Shown here: positions 44,413-52,520 of the stretch, piece by piece
Position numbering within the stretch: the stretch's first letter is position 1
Layout of the letters: each line of letters opens with the position of its first letter
DNA from: Demequina sp. NBRC 110052
Lineage (GTDB): Bacteria; Actinomycetota; Actinomycetes; Actinomycetales; Demequinaceae
DNA: 64,000 nt
Assembly: GCF_002090075.1 (NCBI RefSeq)
Contig: NZ_BBRI01000002.1
Coordinates: 1,364,001-1,428,000 of the forward strand
Direction of reading: 5' to 3'
Made by a program: the position numbers and the translations under genes
The notes under the pieces: model-generated
What the model saw: the letters and a program-made list of their open reading frames with translations, nothing else
Told to the model about the DNA's origin: nothing
Databases searched by the model: none

Positions 44413-45831
44413 ATGTCGCAAACGCAGGAGGGTTGGTACCCCGACCCCACCAAGAGGCACGAGCAGCGCTACTGGAGTGGCAGCACCTGGACCGAGCATG
44501 TTTTTACCAAGGGCGCGCAGAGCGTGGACCCGTACGTGACCGAGCTGGCGCAGGTCGCGTCATCCGCCACTACAGATGCGGGTGCGGACCGGAAGGTCCC
44601 GCTGTTCGGTGCCCGCAAGCATGCCGGCAAGCTCCAGGAGGAGAATGACCGCCTGCAGGCACTGATCGATCAGCACGGCCTGAAGGACGTCGCAGATCTC
44701 GACGCGATCCGGATCGAGATTCAGGATCAGATCACCCGCGCACAAGCCGATCTCGCCTCCGTCCAGAGGGCGTTGCAGGCCGTGGAGTCGCAGAGGCGCG
44801 AGGCCGAGCGCGACGTGGTGAACCTGCGCCAAACCGCAGGCATGCAGGAGTTCGGGATCTACGACTACGAGCATCCTGCAGAGTCGTCCGTCGCGCTGGC
44901 GACAGAGCTTGAGTCGGTGCGCGCTCAGATCAAGCAGCTGGTGTCCAGCAAGAAGGCGACCGACGCCACGTCAGGCTTCACATTCAACAACTCCACCAAG
45001 CAAGGCGAGAAGTTCGTGGCTGACATGTCCAAGCTCATGCTGCGCTCGTACAACGCCGAGGCCGAGAACTGCGTCAAGACCGTCAAGGCCGGCAACCTCG
45101 CCTCAGCCCAGACGCGTCTGACGAAGTCGATGGAGCAGGTCGAGAGACTGGGCAAGATGATCAACTTGTCCATCACCGCGCCGTACCACCGGCTGCGCCT
45201 GAAGGAACTGGAGCTCGCGGCCCGTCACATGCAGGCCCTTCAAGCGGAGAAGGAGGCCGAGCGCGCACACCGTGAGGAACTTCGTGAGCAGAAGCGCGTC
45301 GAGGGCGAGCTCAAGGCTGCGAAGGAGAAGCTGGAGAAGGAACGCTCGCACTACGAGAACGCGATCGCGGCCCTCGTCGACAAGGGTGACGACGAGGGCG
45401 CAGCCCGGCTGCGGGAGAAGCTCGCCGACACCGAGAAGGCAATCGCCGACGTCGACTACCGTGCCGCGAACGCCCGAGCGGGCTACGTGTACGTGATCTC
45501 CAACGTTGGCGCGTTCGGACCTGACGTCGTGAAGATCGGCCTCACCAGGCGTCTGGAGCCCGTGGACCGCGTCAACGAACTGGGCGATGCCTCGGTGCCG
45601 TTCCGGTTTGACGTCCACGCCCTCTTCTTCGCCGACGACGCGGTCAGCCTAGAAACCAGCCTCCACCAGCGCTTCGCCGACCGCCGACTGAACAAGATCA
45701 ACCTGCGTCGCGAGTACTTCCGCGCCACACCGCAGGAAGTGCTCGACGCACTCAAGGAGCAACACGTCGAAGTCCTGGAGTTCACGCTCGAGCCCGCCGC
45801 TGAGGAGTACCGAGCCAGCCAGCCCGCATAG
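44413..45831 (+). CDS. DUF2510-DUF4041-T5orf172 (GIY-YIG-like) protein
   Basis: A 472-residue soluble protein. Residues 6-35 match DUF2510 (GWYPDP, then RYWSGSTWTEHV), common in actinobacterial membrane or phage-related proteins. Residues about 70-150 and 260-350 are charged coiled coil flanking a DUF4041 domain. Residues 357-455 form a T5orf172/MUG113 domain with GIY-YIG-like hallmarks: YVYVI at 357, KIGLTRR at 375, and a Glu in LETSLHQRF near 415. The function is unknown. T5orf172 domains occur in phage and defence-type proteins and may bind or cut DNA. It sits alone between the fructan operon and tRNA-Leu. Start has AGGGG upstream. Confidence 0.85.
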   Translation: MSQTQEGWYPDPTKRHEQRYWSGSTWTEHVFTKGAQSVDPYVTELAQVASSATTDAGADRKVPLFGARKHAGKLQEENDRLQALIDQHGLKDVADLDAIRIEIQDQITRAQADLASVQRALQAVESQRREAERDVVNLRQTAGMQEFGIYDYEHPAESSVALATELESVRAQIKQLVSSKKATDATSGFTFNNSTKQGEKFVADMSKLMLRSYNAEAENCVKTVKAGNLASAQTRLTKSMEQVERLGKMINLSITAPYHRLRLKELELAARHMQALQAEKEAERAHREELREQKRVEGELKAAKEKLEKERSHYENAIAALVDKGDDEGAARLREKLADTEKAIADVDYRAANARAGYVYVISNVGAFGPDVVKIGLTRRLEPVDRVNELGDASVPFRFDVHALFFADDAVSLETSLHQRFADRRLNKINLRREYFRATPQEVLDALKEQHVEVLEFTLEPAAEEYRASQPA

Positions 45832-45887
45832 GACAGCGAGCGCTCAACCAACGCCAGCGTCGGGCACATGAAGCCCCCAGGCAAAGC

Positions 45888-45917
45888 GAAAGGCCCCCGA
45901 TCTCTCGGGGGCCTTTC
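45888..45917. terminator. Strong bidirectional terminator hairpin
   Basis: A 13-bp perfect stem, GAAAGGCCCCCGA (45888-45900) with TCGGGGGCCTTTC (45905-45917), and a TCTC loop, lies between the DUF4041 gene and the convergent tRNA-Leu. T-rich flanks on both strands suit termination of either transcript. Confidence 0.85.
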
Positions 45918-45922
45918 TCACG

Positions 45923-46006
45923 TGCGCGAGGGGGGAGTTGAACCCCCACGCCCTTTCGGGCACACGGACCTGAACCGTGCGCGTCTGCCTATTCCGCCAC
46001 TCGCGC
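45923..46006 (-). tRNA. tRNA-Leu (CAG anticodon)
   Basis: An 84-nt class II tRNA on the minus strand. The acceptor stem GCGCGAG pairs with CTCGCGC, with discriminator A at the 3' end. The anticodon loop TTCAGGT gives anticodon CAG. A long variable arm with a GCCC/GGGC stem marks leucine or serine type, and the T arm GGGGGTTCAACTCCCCC is complete. The CCA is not encoded. A tRNA-Leu(CAG) gene next to fhaA is also found in other actinobacteria. Confidence 0.95.
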
Positions 46007-46097
46007 GTGCCGGGAAATGCTAGCACGACAGCGACCTCCCGAACGAACCGGTGTCAAGGGCGCCACACCGTGCAGAGGCCAGGTGAGGGACGGGTAA

Positions 46098-46373
46098 TCA
46101 ACGCGAGAGCGGGCAGCTGGCGCACGCGATCTTCGCTCCGGGCGTGCACGTGCCGCACGCGGAGCCCGACGAGACGACCAGCCCCAGTCTCTCCGCCTCG
46201 GCGGCGACGGCCTCCGCGAGGTCCGCGCTGACGCCGAGCTCGCGTGCCGCGGCGGCGGGCGTGAAGCCGCGACCCATGAGCGCGACGACGGAGCCGAACA
46301 CCGAGCCCGCACCGGAGACCGGGCCGCCCTCGCGTCGGGCGGGCGCGGCAGCCGCGCCGTCCGGGCCCCTCAC
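46098..46373 (-). CDS. FeoC-like small cysteine-rich protein
   Basis: A 91-residue protein at the end of the feo operon. Residues about 20-60 form a small winged-helix-like segment (GFTPAAAARELGVSADLAEAV), and the tail has four cysteines as CX2CX7CX2C. FeoC proteins share a winged helix plus a cysteine loop that can bind an iron-sulphur cluster and regulate FeoB. The GTG start at 46373 overlaps the feoB stop (GTGA). Identity as FeoC is inferred from context and layout, not strong sequence match. Confidence 0.65.
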   Translation of the reverse strand: MRGPDGAAAAPARREGGPVSGAGSVFGSVVALMGRGFTPAAAARELGVSADLAEAVAAEAERLGLVVSSGSACGTCTPGAKIACASCPLSR

Positions 46374-48307
46374 AGTCGGCTCCCGACCTGGAAGACGAGG
46401 GTCGCGATCAGATAGGCACCAGCGAACGAGGTGGCCGCGGCGCCGGCCGTCCACCGACCGCCATAGAGACGCCGCTGCTCTGCGAGCGTCGCGAGGCACG
46501 GCATGTAGGCGAGGACGAAGAGCATCAGTGCGAGCGAAGCCGCGGTCGGATGGCCGCCCGAGGTTTCGGCGACGGTGGCTCGCACCTGTTCGCGCAGCGC
46601 GACCGCGCCGGAGTCCGTGGTGTCGTCAACTGCGTAGGCCTGCGCGAGCGCACCGACCACAGCCTCCTTCGCGGCGACGCCGGTGACGAGCGACGCCGCA
46701 ATGCGCCAGTCGTCGAGGCCCATCGGAGCGAGCGCGGGCGCGACTCCCTGGGAGACGACGCCGTAGACCGAGTCCTCGACGGGCACGTCGGCGACGCTGT
46801 GGCCTCCACGCGCGGGGATCGCCTGCAGCACCCACAGCGCGACGACCGCGAGCAGGATCACGGAGCCCGCCTTGCGCACGAACGACACGACGCGCGACCA
46901 CACGGAGCGCCCGAGCGTCCGCAGGTGCGGCCACTGGTAGTCGGGCAGTGCGATGACGAGGGACTGTGGGGTCAGGTCGCGCATCACGGTGGTCCGTGCG
47001 AGGAGGCCCCCGGCCACGACGAGCACGACCGACGCGACGTAAATGCCGAAGACGACGGTGCCGGCGTTGTGGGGGAAGAAGGTCTGCGCGAGCACCAGGT
47101 AGACGGCGAGGCGCGCGGTGCACGAGGTGAGCGGCACCAGCATTCCGGCGAGCAGCCGCTGGCGCGCATGAGGGAGCACCGAGGTCGCGGACAGCGCGGG
47201 GACGTTGCAGCCGAAGCCCACGATAAGGGGAAGCATTGCGCGGCCGTCCAGACCGATGCTCCGAAGGGCTTTGTCGGCGACGACCGCGACACGCGCGAGG
47301 TATCCCGACGCCTCGAGCCCGCTGATCGCGGCGAACATCAGTGCCATGAGCGGGATGAAGGAGACGACCGCCGAGATGCCGGCGAGCACACCCCCCAGCA
47401 GGAACGACTCGAGCCACGCGGGGCCCGACACCGCCTCGAGCAGCCACCCCGCTACGGATGCGACCGGACCGTCCACGAAGCCGGACATCGCGTCCATCAA
47501 GGGCGTCGCGACCACGGTCGTGAGCTGGAAGACCGCCCACACCACCAGAGCGAACACCGGGATCCCGGCCCACGGGCTGAGCAGCACCCGGTCGAGCGTG
47601 TCCGAGAAGGTGGGACGCGCGTCGGACGCGGGAAGCACTTCGTCGACCACCCGCTCCACCCAGTCGAAGAGCACCTGCGCCCGCTCAAGCTCGGTCGACA
47701 GCGCCGCGTCGTCCGCGGCGAGCTCCGGGAGGCCGCGCACCCGCGCGGGGCGGGTCAGCGACCTCGAGACCGCGAGTGCGAGCGCGTCCAGACCCGCTCC
47801 GGATCGGCCGTTGACGGCGACGACCGGCACACCAAGGACACGTCCCAGCGCGCCGACGTCAGGACCGAGGCCGCGCGCCTTGGCGAGGTCCGTCATGGTC
47901 ACCGCCACAACCACGGGAGCGTCCTCGAGCGCGAGCTGCGCGAGGAGGTACAGGGAGCGGCTCAGCGCGGTCGCGTCGAGCACGGCCACGTGCACGCCGC
48001 AGTCGCCGCCTGCGACGGCGTTGGTGGCCACCTGCTCGTCGGGCGAGCGCGCGATGAGGCTGTAGGTGCCGGGGAGGTCCACGAGCGACACGTCGGTGGT
48101 GCCGCAGCGCCACGTACCCTCGGCCACCGCGATCGTCGTGCCCGGTGCGTTGACGACGTGCTGGCGTGCCCCGGTCAGCGCGTTGAACAGCGTCGACTTC
48201 CCGACGTTGGGGTTGCCCACGAGCATCACGCGGGGCATCGACGGGGTCTCCGCAGGCACCCCACCGCCCGCAGGCGCGGGCCCGTCGTGGCAGTGCTGCG
48301 CGCTCAT
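46370..48307 (-). CDS. feoB: Ferrous iron transporter FeoB
   Basis: A 645-residue FeoB. The N-terminal G domain has G1 GNPNVGKST near residue 32, G3 DLPG near 80 and G4-like TMTDLAKA near 137 (MTDL in place of NxxD). A helical spacer follows, then a membrane domain with the paired Gate motifs around VGFGCNVPAL and the LTSCTARL segment. Imports Fe(II) across the cytoplasmic membrane. The usual G4 NKxD is altered here (TMTDL), which can be seen in FeoB relatives. Overlaps feoA (ATGA) and the FeoC-like gene. Confidence 0.95.
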   Translation of the reverse strand: MSAQHCHDGPAPAGGGVPAETPSMPRVMLVGNPNVGKSTLFNALTGARQHVVNAPGTTIAVAEGTWRCGTTDVSLVDLPGTYSLIARSPDEQVATNAVAGGDCGVHVAVLDATALSRSLYLLAQLALEDAPVVVAVTMTDLAKARGLGPDVGALGRVLGVPVVAVNGRSGAGLDALALAVSRSLTRPARVRGLPELAADDAALSTELERAQVLFDWVERVVDEVLPASDARPTFSDTLDRVLLSPWAGIPVFALVVWAVFQLTTVVATPLMDAMSGFVDGPVASVAGWLLEAVSGPAWLESFLLGGVLAGISAVVSFIPLMALMFAAISGLEASGYLARVAVVADKALRSIGLDGRAMLPLIVGFGCNVPALSATSVLPHARQRLLAGMLVPLTSCTARLAVYLVLAQTFFPHNAGTVVFGIYVASVVLVVAGGLLARTTVMRDLTPQSLVIALPDYQWPHLRTLGRSVWSRVVSFVRKAGSVILLAVVALWVLQAIPARGGHSVADVPVEDSVYGVVSQGVAPALAPMGLDDWRIAASLVTGVAAKEAVVGALAQAYAVDDTTDSGAVALREQVRATVAETSGGHPTAASLALMLFVLAYMPCLATLAEQRRLYGGRWTAGAAATSFAGAYLIATLVFQVGSRL

Positions 48308-48525
48308 GCCGGGTCCGCCTCGATCTCCTGGGCCGTTGCGCGGTCGAGCGCGATGCGGGCAGCTCCAATAGCGACGATCCGCGCACCCGCCGCGGCGATG
48401 CCGACGACCCTGACGATCACGCCCGGGCGCAGGCCCATCTCGCGCAGGTGCAGCGCTGCATCGGCCTCGGTGCTCACGGCGCGCACCCTCGCGCGAGCGC
48501 CTCGCGGAAGGTCGGCGAGTCTCAC
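48304..48525 (-). CDS. feoA: Ferrous iron transport protein FeoA
   Basis: A 73-residue SH3-like cytosolic protein needed for FeoB activity, recognised by HLREMGLRPGVIVRVV and the final IALDRATAQEI segment. The GTG start at 48525 follows a probable iron box by 23 bp. The stop overlaps the feoB start. Confidence 0.92.
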   Translation of the reverse strand: MRLADLPRGARARVRAVSTEADAALHLREMGLRPGVIVRVVGIAAAGARIVAIGAARIALDRATAQEIEADPA

Positions 48526-48547
48526 ACGATCAGGGTAGGTCTGAGGG

Positions 48548-48565
48548 TCAGGCGAGCCTCACCTA
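48548..48565 (-). promoter_or_regulatory. Predicted DtxR/IdeR iron box upstream of feoA
   Basis: Minus-strand TAGGTGAGGCTCGCCTGA matches 14 of 18 positions of the DtxR/IdeR consensus TTAGGTTAGGCTAACCTAA, aligned without gaps. Position 23 bp before feoA fits repression by Fe-loaded DtxR-type protein. Confidence 0.7.
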
Positions 48566-48655
48566 CCAAGGTCCCGATTTTCGCAACGACACTCGCACGG
48601 AAAAGGCGTCGAGAGCCTCGTGCCTGGGCGCACACCCGCACGTTACGATTCACGC

Positions 48656-49363
48656 ATGGGTGTGCTCGACCGTTTCGAGAAGGGCGTCGAGAACGTGATG
48701 CAGAACGCGTTCGCGAAGACGTTCCGCTCCGGCATCAAGCCGGTCGAGCTCTCCGGAGCCCTCAAGCGCGAGAGCGACAATCGGGCGGCCATCGTGGACC
48801 GCGGTCGGACGGTCGCGCCGAACGAGTACGTGATCACTCTGAGCGAGGCGGACCACGGGACGGTCATCGGCTGGGGCGACGATGCTCTGGCGCATGAGCT
48901 CGAGGAGTCGCTGCAGGACCACGCGTCGCGTCAGGGCTACAGCTTCGTGGGCGCTGTGCAGGTCACGTTCGCGCAGGACGCGTCGCTCGCGACGGGCCGC
49001 TATGCGGTGAGCTCGCGCACTACACGCGGCCCCGTCGCCCCTGCTACGGGACGCAATCCGCAGTCGCGCTATCCGCTGCTCGACATCGACGGCCAGCGCT
49101 ACTACCTGACGGGCGAGCGCACGGTCCTGGGGCGCGGCTCGGAGTCGGACATCGTGGTCGACGACACGGGCGTCAGCCGCCGCCACATCGAGCTGGAGGT
49201 CACGCCGTACGGCACGGTGCTCACTGACCTCGGGTCGACCAACGGCACGTACGTCGAGGATCAGAAGGTCAAGGAGGCCACCCTCGTCGACGGCAACGCG
49301 ATCACCATCGGGCGCACGACGCTGATGTACTGGGATCCGGTGCCGGCGGAGGGGGACGACTGA
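48656..49363 (+). CDS. fhaA: FhaA-type FHA domain protein with DUF3662
   Basis: A 235-residue protein. The N-terminal DUF3662 domain (GVLDRFEKGVENVMQNAF, then KPVELSGALKRE) spans about 1-115, a short linker follows, and an FHA domain (GRGSESDIVVDDTGVSRRHIEL, GSTNGTYV) takes the last 100 residues. FHA domains bind phosphothreonine on PknA/PknB targets. FhaA interacts with the cell-wall MviN/PknB system in mycobacteria. First gene of the growth-control operon. A TTACGAT-like -10 lies just upstream, so the transcript may be nearly leaderless. Confidence 0.93.
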   Translation: MGVLDRFEKGVENVMQNAFAKTFRSGIKPVELSGALKRESDNRAAIVDRGRTVAPNEYVITLSEADHGTVIGWGDDALAHELEESLQDHASRQGYSFVGAVQVTFAQDASLATGRYAVSSRTTRGPVAPATGRNPQSRYPLLDIDGQRYYLTGERTVLGRGSESDIVVDDTGVSRRHIELEVTPYGTVLTDLGSTNGTYVEDQKVKEATLVDGNAITIGRTTLMYWDPVPAEGDD

Positions 49364-49367
49364 TTCG

Positions 49368-49889
49368 ATGAGCCAGCTCTCCATCACCCTGCTGCGCATG
49401 GGCTTCCTCGTGCTGCTGTGGAGCCTCGTCCTGGTCGCGATCGCGGTGCTGCGATCCGACCTCTACGGCACGCGCGTCGTCTCACGCGGCCGCGGCCGCA
49501 CGGCCAAGCGCACGCCCGACGCTCGTACGGAGAAGCGTCCGGCCCCCTCACGCGGGGCGACCGGGGTGCGCACGGGTGCGGTGGGCACGAACGAGCCCAC
49601 GGCGGCCCACCTGGCCGTCACGTCCGGGCCACTCAAGGGGGCGACGGTGCCGCTCGGCTCCGCGCCGATCATGGTGGGTCGCGCGTCCACCTGCACGCTG
49701 GTGATCGAGGACGACTACGCCTCGTCCCGCCATTGCCGGATCTTCCCCGAGGGCGGCACGTGGATGGTCGAGGACCTCGGCTCCACGAACGGCACCTACC
49801 TGGGTAATCAGCGAGTGGACGACCCGGTGCCGTTCCGCATGGGAGACGTCATCCGCATCGGCGCCACGAGCCTCGAGCTGAGGAGCTGA
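49368..49889 (+). CDS. fhaB: FhaB-type FHA domain protein with one membrane anchor
   Basis: A 173-residue protein with an N-terminal transmembrane helix (residues 8-28), a basic linker and a C-terminal FHA domain (VGRASTCTLVIEDDYASSRHCRIF, GSTNGTYL). Its mycobacterial counterpart (FipA partner FhaB/FhaA group) helps septum formation. It lies between fhaA and the phosphatase, with 4-bp gaps. A copy of the recurring GCCCGACGCT word lies in its linker. Confidence 0.93.
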   Translation: MSQLSITLLRMGFLVLLWSLVLVAIAVLRSDLYGTRVVSRGRGRTAKRTPDARTEKRPAPSRGATGVRTGAVGTNEPTAAHLAVTSGPLKGATVPLGSAPIMVGRASTCTLVIEDDYASSRHCRIFPEGGTWMVEDLGSTNGTYLGNQRVDDPVPFRMGDVIRIGATSLELRS

Positions 49890-49893
49890 TTCC

Positions 49894-51099
49894 GTGTACA
49901 TCGGCCTGAGCTTCGCCGCGCGCACCGACGTGGGTCTGGTGCGTGCGGACAATCAGGACTCCGCGTACGCGGGACCCCACCTCTTGGTGGTGGCTGATGG
50001 CATGGGTGGTGCCGCCGGCGGCGACATCGCCTCGTCGATCGCGGTGGGCCGGCTCGCCGCCCTCGACGGCGAGAGCCACGGCCCCGAGGAGGCGCTGGAC
50101 GAGCTCAAGGACGCCATCGCCGATGCGCATGGAGAGATCGTCGCGCGCGCGGAAAACGACCCGGAGCTCTCGGGCCTCGGCACCACCGTCACTGCACTGC
50201 TGCGTGCGGGCCAGACCATGCACATGGCGCACATCGGCGACTCCCGCGCCTACCTGCTGCGCGACGACGTGCTGGACCAGGTCACGCGGGACCACACGTT
50301 CGTGCAGCACCTCATCGACACGGGACGCCTCAGCGCGGCCGACGCGGAGCACCACCCCAAGCGCAACCTCATCCTGCGCGTCCTCGGCGACATCGACGCC
50401 GACGTTCCCGTGGACATCTCAGTGCGGGAGACGCGCCCCGGCGACCGCTGGATGCTGTGCTCCGACGGGCTGAGCGGCGTCGTCAGCCGCAGCACCATCG
50501 AGGAGACCCTCAAGGAGATCGAGAACCCGGGCGACTGCGCCGACGCGCTGGTGAGCCTCGCGCTTGCCGCGGGCGCTCCGGACAACGTCACCTGCGTCAT
50601 CGCGGACGTCGTGGACATCGACTCGCTGCCGCGCGGCCAGGGGCCGAACACGCAGTCGCAGATCGTCGGCTCCGCCGCCCGCGACCGGAACAAGCCCACC
50701 TCGGGAGGCACCTCAGCCGCAGGGAAGGCCGCGCGCCTCAACCCGCGCGAGGCGGTCGAAGAGGACGAGGAGCCCTCCCCATGGGCCCGACGCTGGAACA
50801 CCTGGAAGGCCTGGCTCCTGCCGCTCGTCGCGCTGCTCGTGGTGCTCGGGGGCGCGTGGGCGGGCTACGCCTGGACGCAGAATCAGGTCTACGTAGGCGA
50901 GTCGGACGGGATGGTCGCGATCTATCAGGGCATCCCTGAGGACGCGCCGCTCGTCACGCTGCACACCCTGATCGAGGTGAGCGACGTCGAGATCGCCACG
51001 CTCGCGCCGTATCAGCAGGACCGCATCGAGGATACGATCCGCGCGCGGGACGTGGACGAGGCCCGCGCGATCATCACGGCTCTCGAGGACGGCGACTGA
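49894..51099 (+). CDS. pstP: PP2C-type serine/threonine phosphatase PstP
   Basis: A 401-residue protein. The PP2C catalytic domain spans 1-240, with metal-binding Asp in RADNQDS (near 20) and VADGMGG (near 37), HIGDSRAY near 115, CSDGLSG near 190 and APDNVTC near 228. A linker, one transmembrane helix (WLLPLVALLVVLGG, near 310) and a small extracytoplasmic tail follow. Dephosphorylates PknA/PknB and their substrates. The stop overlaps the rodA start (TGATG). Confidence 0.94.
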   Translation: MYIGLSFAARTDVGLVRADNQDSAYAGPHLLVVADGMGGAAGGDIASSIAVGRLAALDGESHGPEEALDELKDAIADAHGEIVARAENDPELSGLGTTVTALLRAGQTMHMAHIGDSRAYLLRDDVLDQVTRDHTFVQHLIDTGRLSAADAEHHPKRNLILRVLGDIDADVPVDISVRETRPGDRWMLCSDGLSGVVSRSTIEETLKEIENPGDCADALVSLALAAGAPDNVTCVIADVVDIDSLPRGQGPNTQSQIVGSAARDRNKPTSGGTSAAGKAARLNPREAVEEDEEPSPWARRWNTWKAWLLPLVALLVVLGGAWAGYAWTQNQVYVGESDGMVAIYQGIPEDAPLVTLHTLIEVSDVEIATLAPYQQDRIEDTIRARDVDEARAIITALEDGD

Positions 51100-52520
51100 T
51101 GGCGACGGTCTCCGAGCTTCGCGTCCACCGCGGGCGCGGAGCCGAGGGGTGGCTGCTCGCGCTCACGGTCGTGATCGCCGCGCTCGCGCGCTCGCTCGTC
51201 GACTACCACGCCGACGTGCTGGTGATCAGCGAGATCGCCTGGTACACCGCCGGTTTCGCGGCGGCGTGCACGGTGCTGCACCTCGTGATGCGCACGTTCG
51301 CCCCCCACGCCGACCAGGTGCTGCTGCCCGCCGCGCTGGGTCTCGTCGGCGTCGGGCTGGCGATGATCCGTCGCATCGACTTCGGGTACTTGCAGAACAA
51401 GGGACGCGAGACTGACTTCGGCGACGCGCAGATCATGTGGGCGCTGATCGGCGCCGCGTGCCTGATCGCCGTGCTGATCATCATCCGCGACCACCGTGTT
51501 CTGCGGCGCTTCACTTACACCGCTGGCGTGGTCGGCATCGTCGCGTACCTGCTGCCGGCCGTGCCAGGGCTCGGCGTCGAGATCAACGGCGCAAAGATCT
51601 GGATCTCCATCGCGGGGCGGTCGCTGCAGCCGGGCGAGTTCGCCAAGATCGCGCTCGTCATCTTCTTCGCGGGCTACCTCCAGGCGAACCGCGACGCGCT
51701 CGCCCTCGCGGGCCCCAAGGTGCTGGGCCTGAGGCTTCCGCGCATGCGCGACATGGGGCCGCTCGCGGTCATGTTCGGCGCGGCGCTGCTCATCATGATC
51801 AACCAGCAGGACCTGGGCGCGGCGCTGCTGTTCTTCGGCATCTTCATCGCCATGGTCTACGTCGCGACCGAGCGCGTCAGCTGGGTCATCATCGGCCTGC
51901 TGCTGTTCATCGTGGGCGCCGTCGCCGCGGGCATCGTCTTCCCGCACGTCGCGGCGCGCTACGACGCGTGGCTGCACGCGCTCGACACCGACGTGTACTC
52001 GTCCGGCAGCTCGCAGCAGCTCGTCGGCGGCCTGTTCGGCATGGCCTCGGGCGGCCTGTTCGGCACCGGGCTCGGCGAGGGCCGCCCCGACCTGGTGCCG
52101 TACGCCGAATCCGACTTCATCATCGCGTCGCTCGGCGAGGAGCTCGGCCTGACGGGCCTCATGGCGATCCTGACGCTGTACGTGATCATCGTGCAGCGCG
52201 CGATGCGCACCGCGATCGGCGTGCGCGACGGCTTCGGCAAACTGCTCGCTGCGGGGCTGGGCTTCATCCTCGCGCTGCAGGTCTTCATCATCGTGGGCGG
52301 CGTGACGCGCATCATCCCGCTCACGGGCCTCACGACGCCGTTCCTCGCCTACGGCGGCTCGTCGATGCTCGCGAGCTTCATCATCATCGCGCTGCTGCTG
52401 CGCATCTCGGACCTCGCGCGCCGCCCTGCGGACACGCCCGGGCCGCGCAAGGAGCCCGACGCTGCGGCTCAGGACCCGTCGCGCCGTCGCCCCGATCTTG
52501 AGGAGGCGGGTGCGCAATGA
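51099..52520 (+). CDS. rodA: SEDS peptidoglycan glycosyltransferase (RodA/FtsW family)
   Basis: A 473-residue polytopic membrane protein of the SEDS family with about ten helices. Conserved blocks are QPGEFAKIALVIFFA (near 180), QQDLGAALLFFG (near 240), the extracellular GLGEGRPDLVPYAESDFIIASLGEELG region (near 325) and TPFLAYGGSSMLASF (near 410). Polymerises glycan strands with its partner transpeptidase, encoded next with an overlap. Confidence 0.95.
   Translation: MATVSELRVHRGRGAEGWLLALTVVIAALARSLVDYHADVLVISEIAWYTAGFAAACTVLHLVMRTFAPHADQVLLPAALGLVGVGLAMIRRIDFGYLQNKGRETDFGDAQIMWALIGAACLIAVLIIIRDHRVLRRFTYTAGVVGIVAYLLPAVPGLGVEINGAKIWISIAGRSLQPGEFAKIALVIFFAGYLQANRDALALAGPKVLGLRLPRMRDMGPLAVMFGAALLIMINQQDLGAALLFFGIFIAMVYVATERVSWVIIGLLLFIVGAVAAGIVFPHVAARYDAWLHALDTDVYSSGSSQQLVGGLFGMASGGLFGTGLGEGRPDLVPYAESDFIIASLGEELGLTGLMAILTLYVIIVQRAMRTAIGVRDGFGKLLAAGLGFILALQVFIIVGGVTRIIPLTGLTTPFLAYGGSSMLASFIIIALLLRISDLARRPADTPGPRKEPDAAAQDPSRRRPDLEEAGAQ

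Noticed and set aside
46550..48538. Plus-strand open frame of over 650 codons across feoB
   Set aside because: Antisense to FeoB, with the composition of a shadow frame (Arg/His/Gly rich) and no ribosome site or domain.
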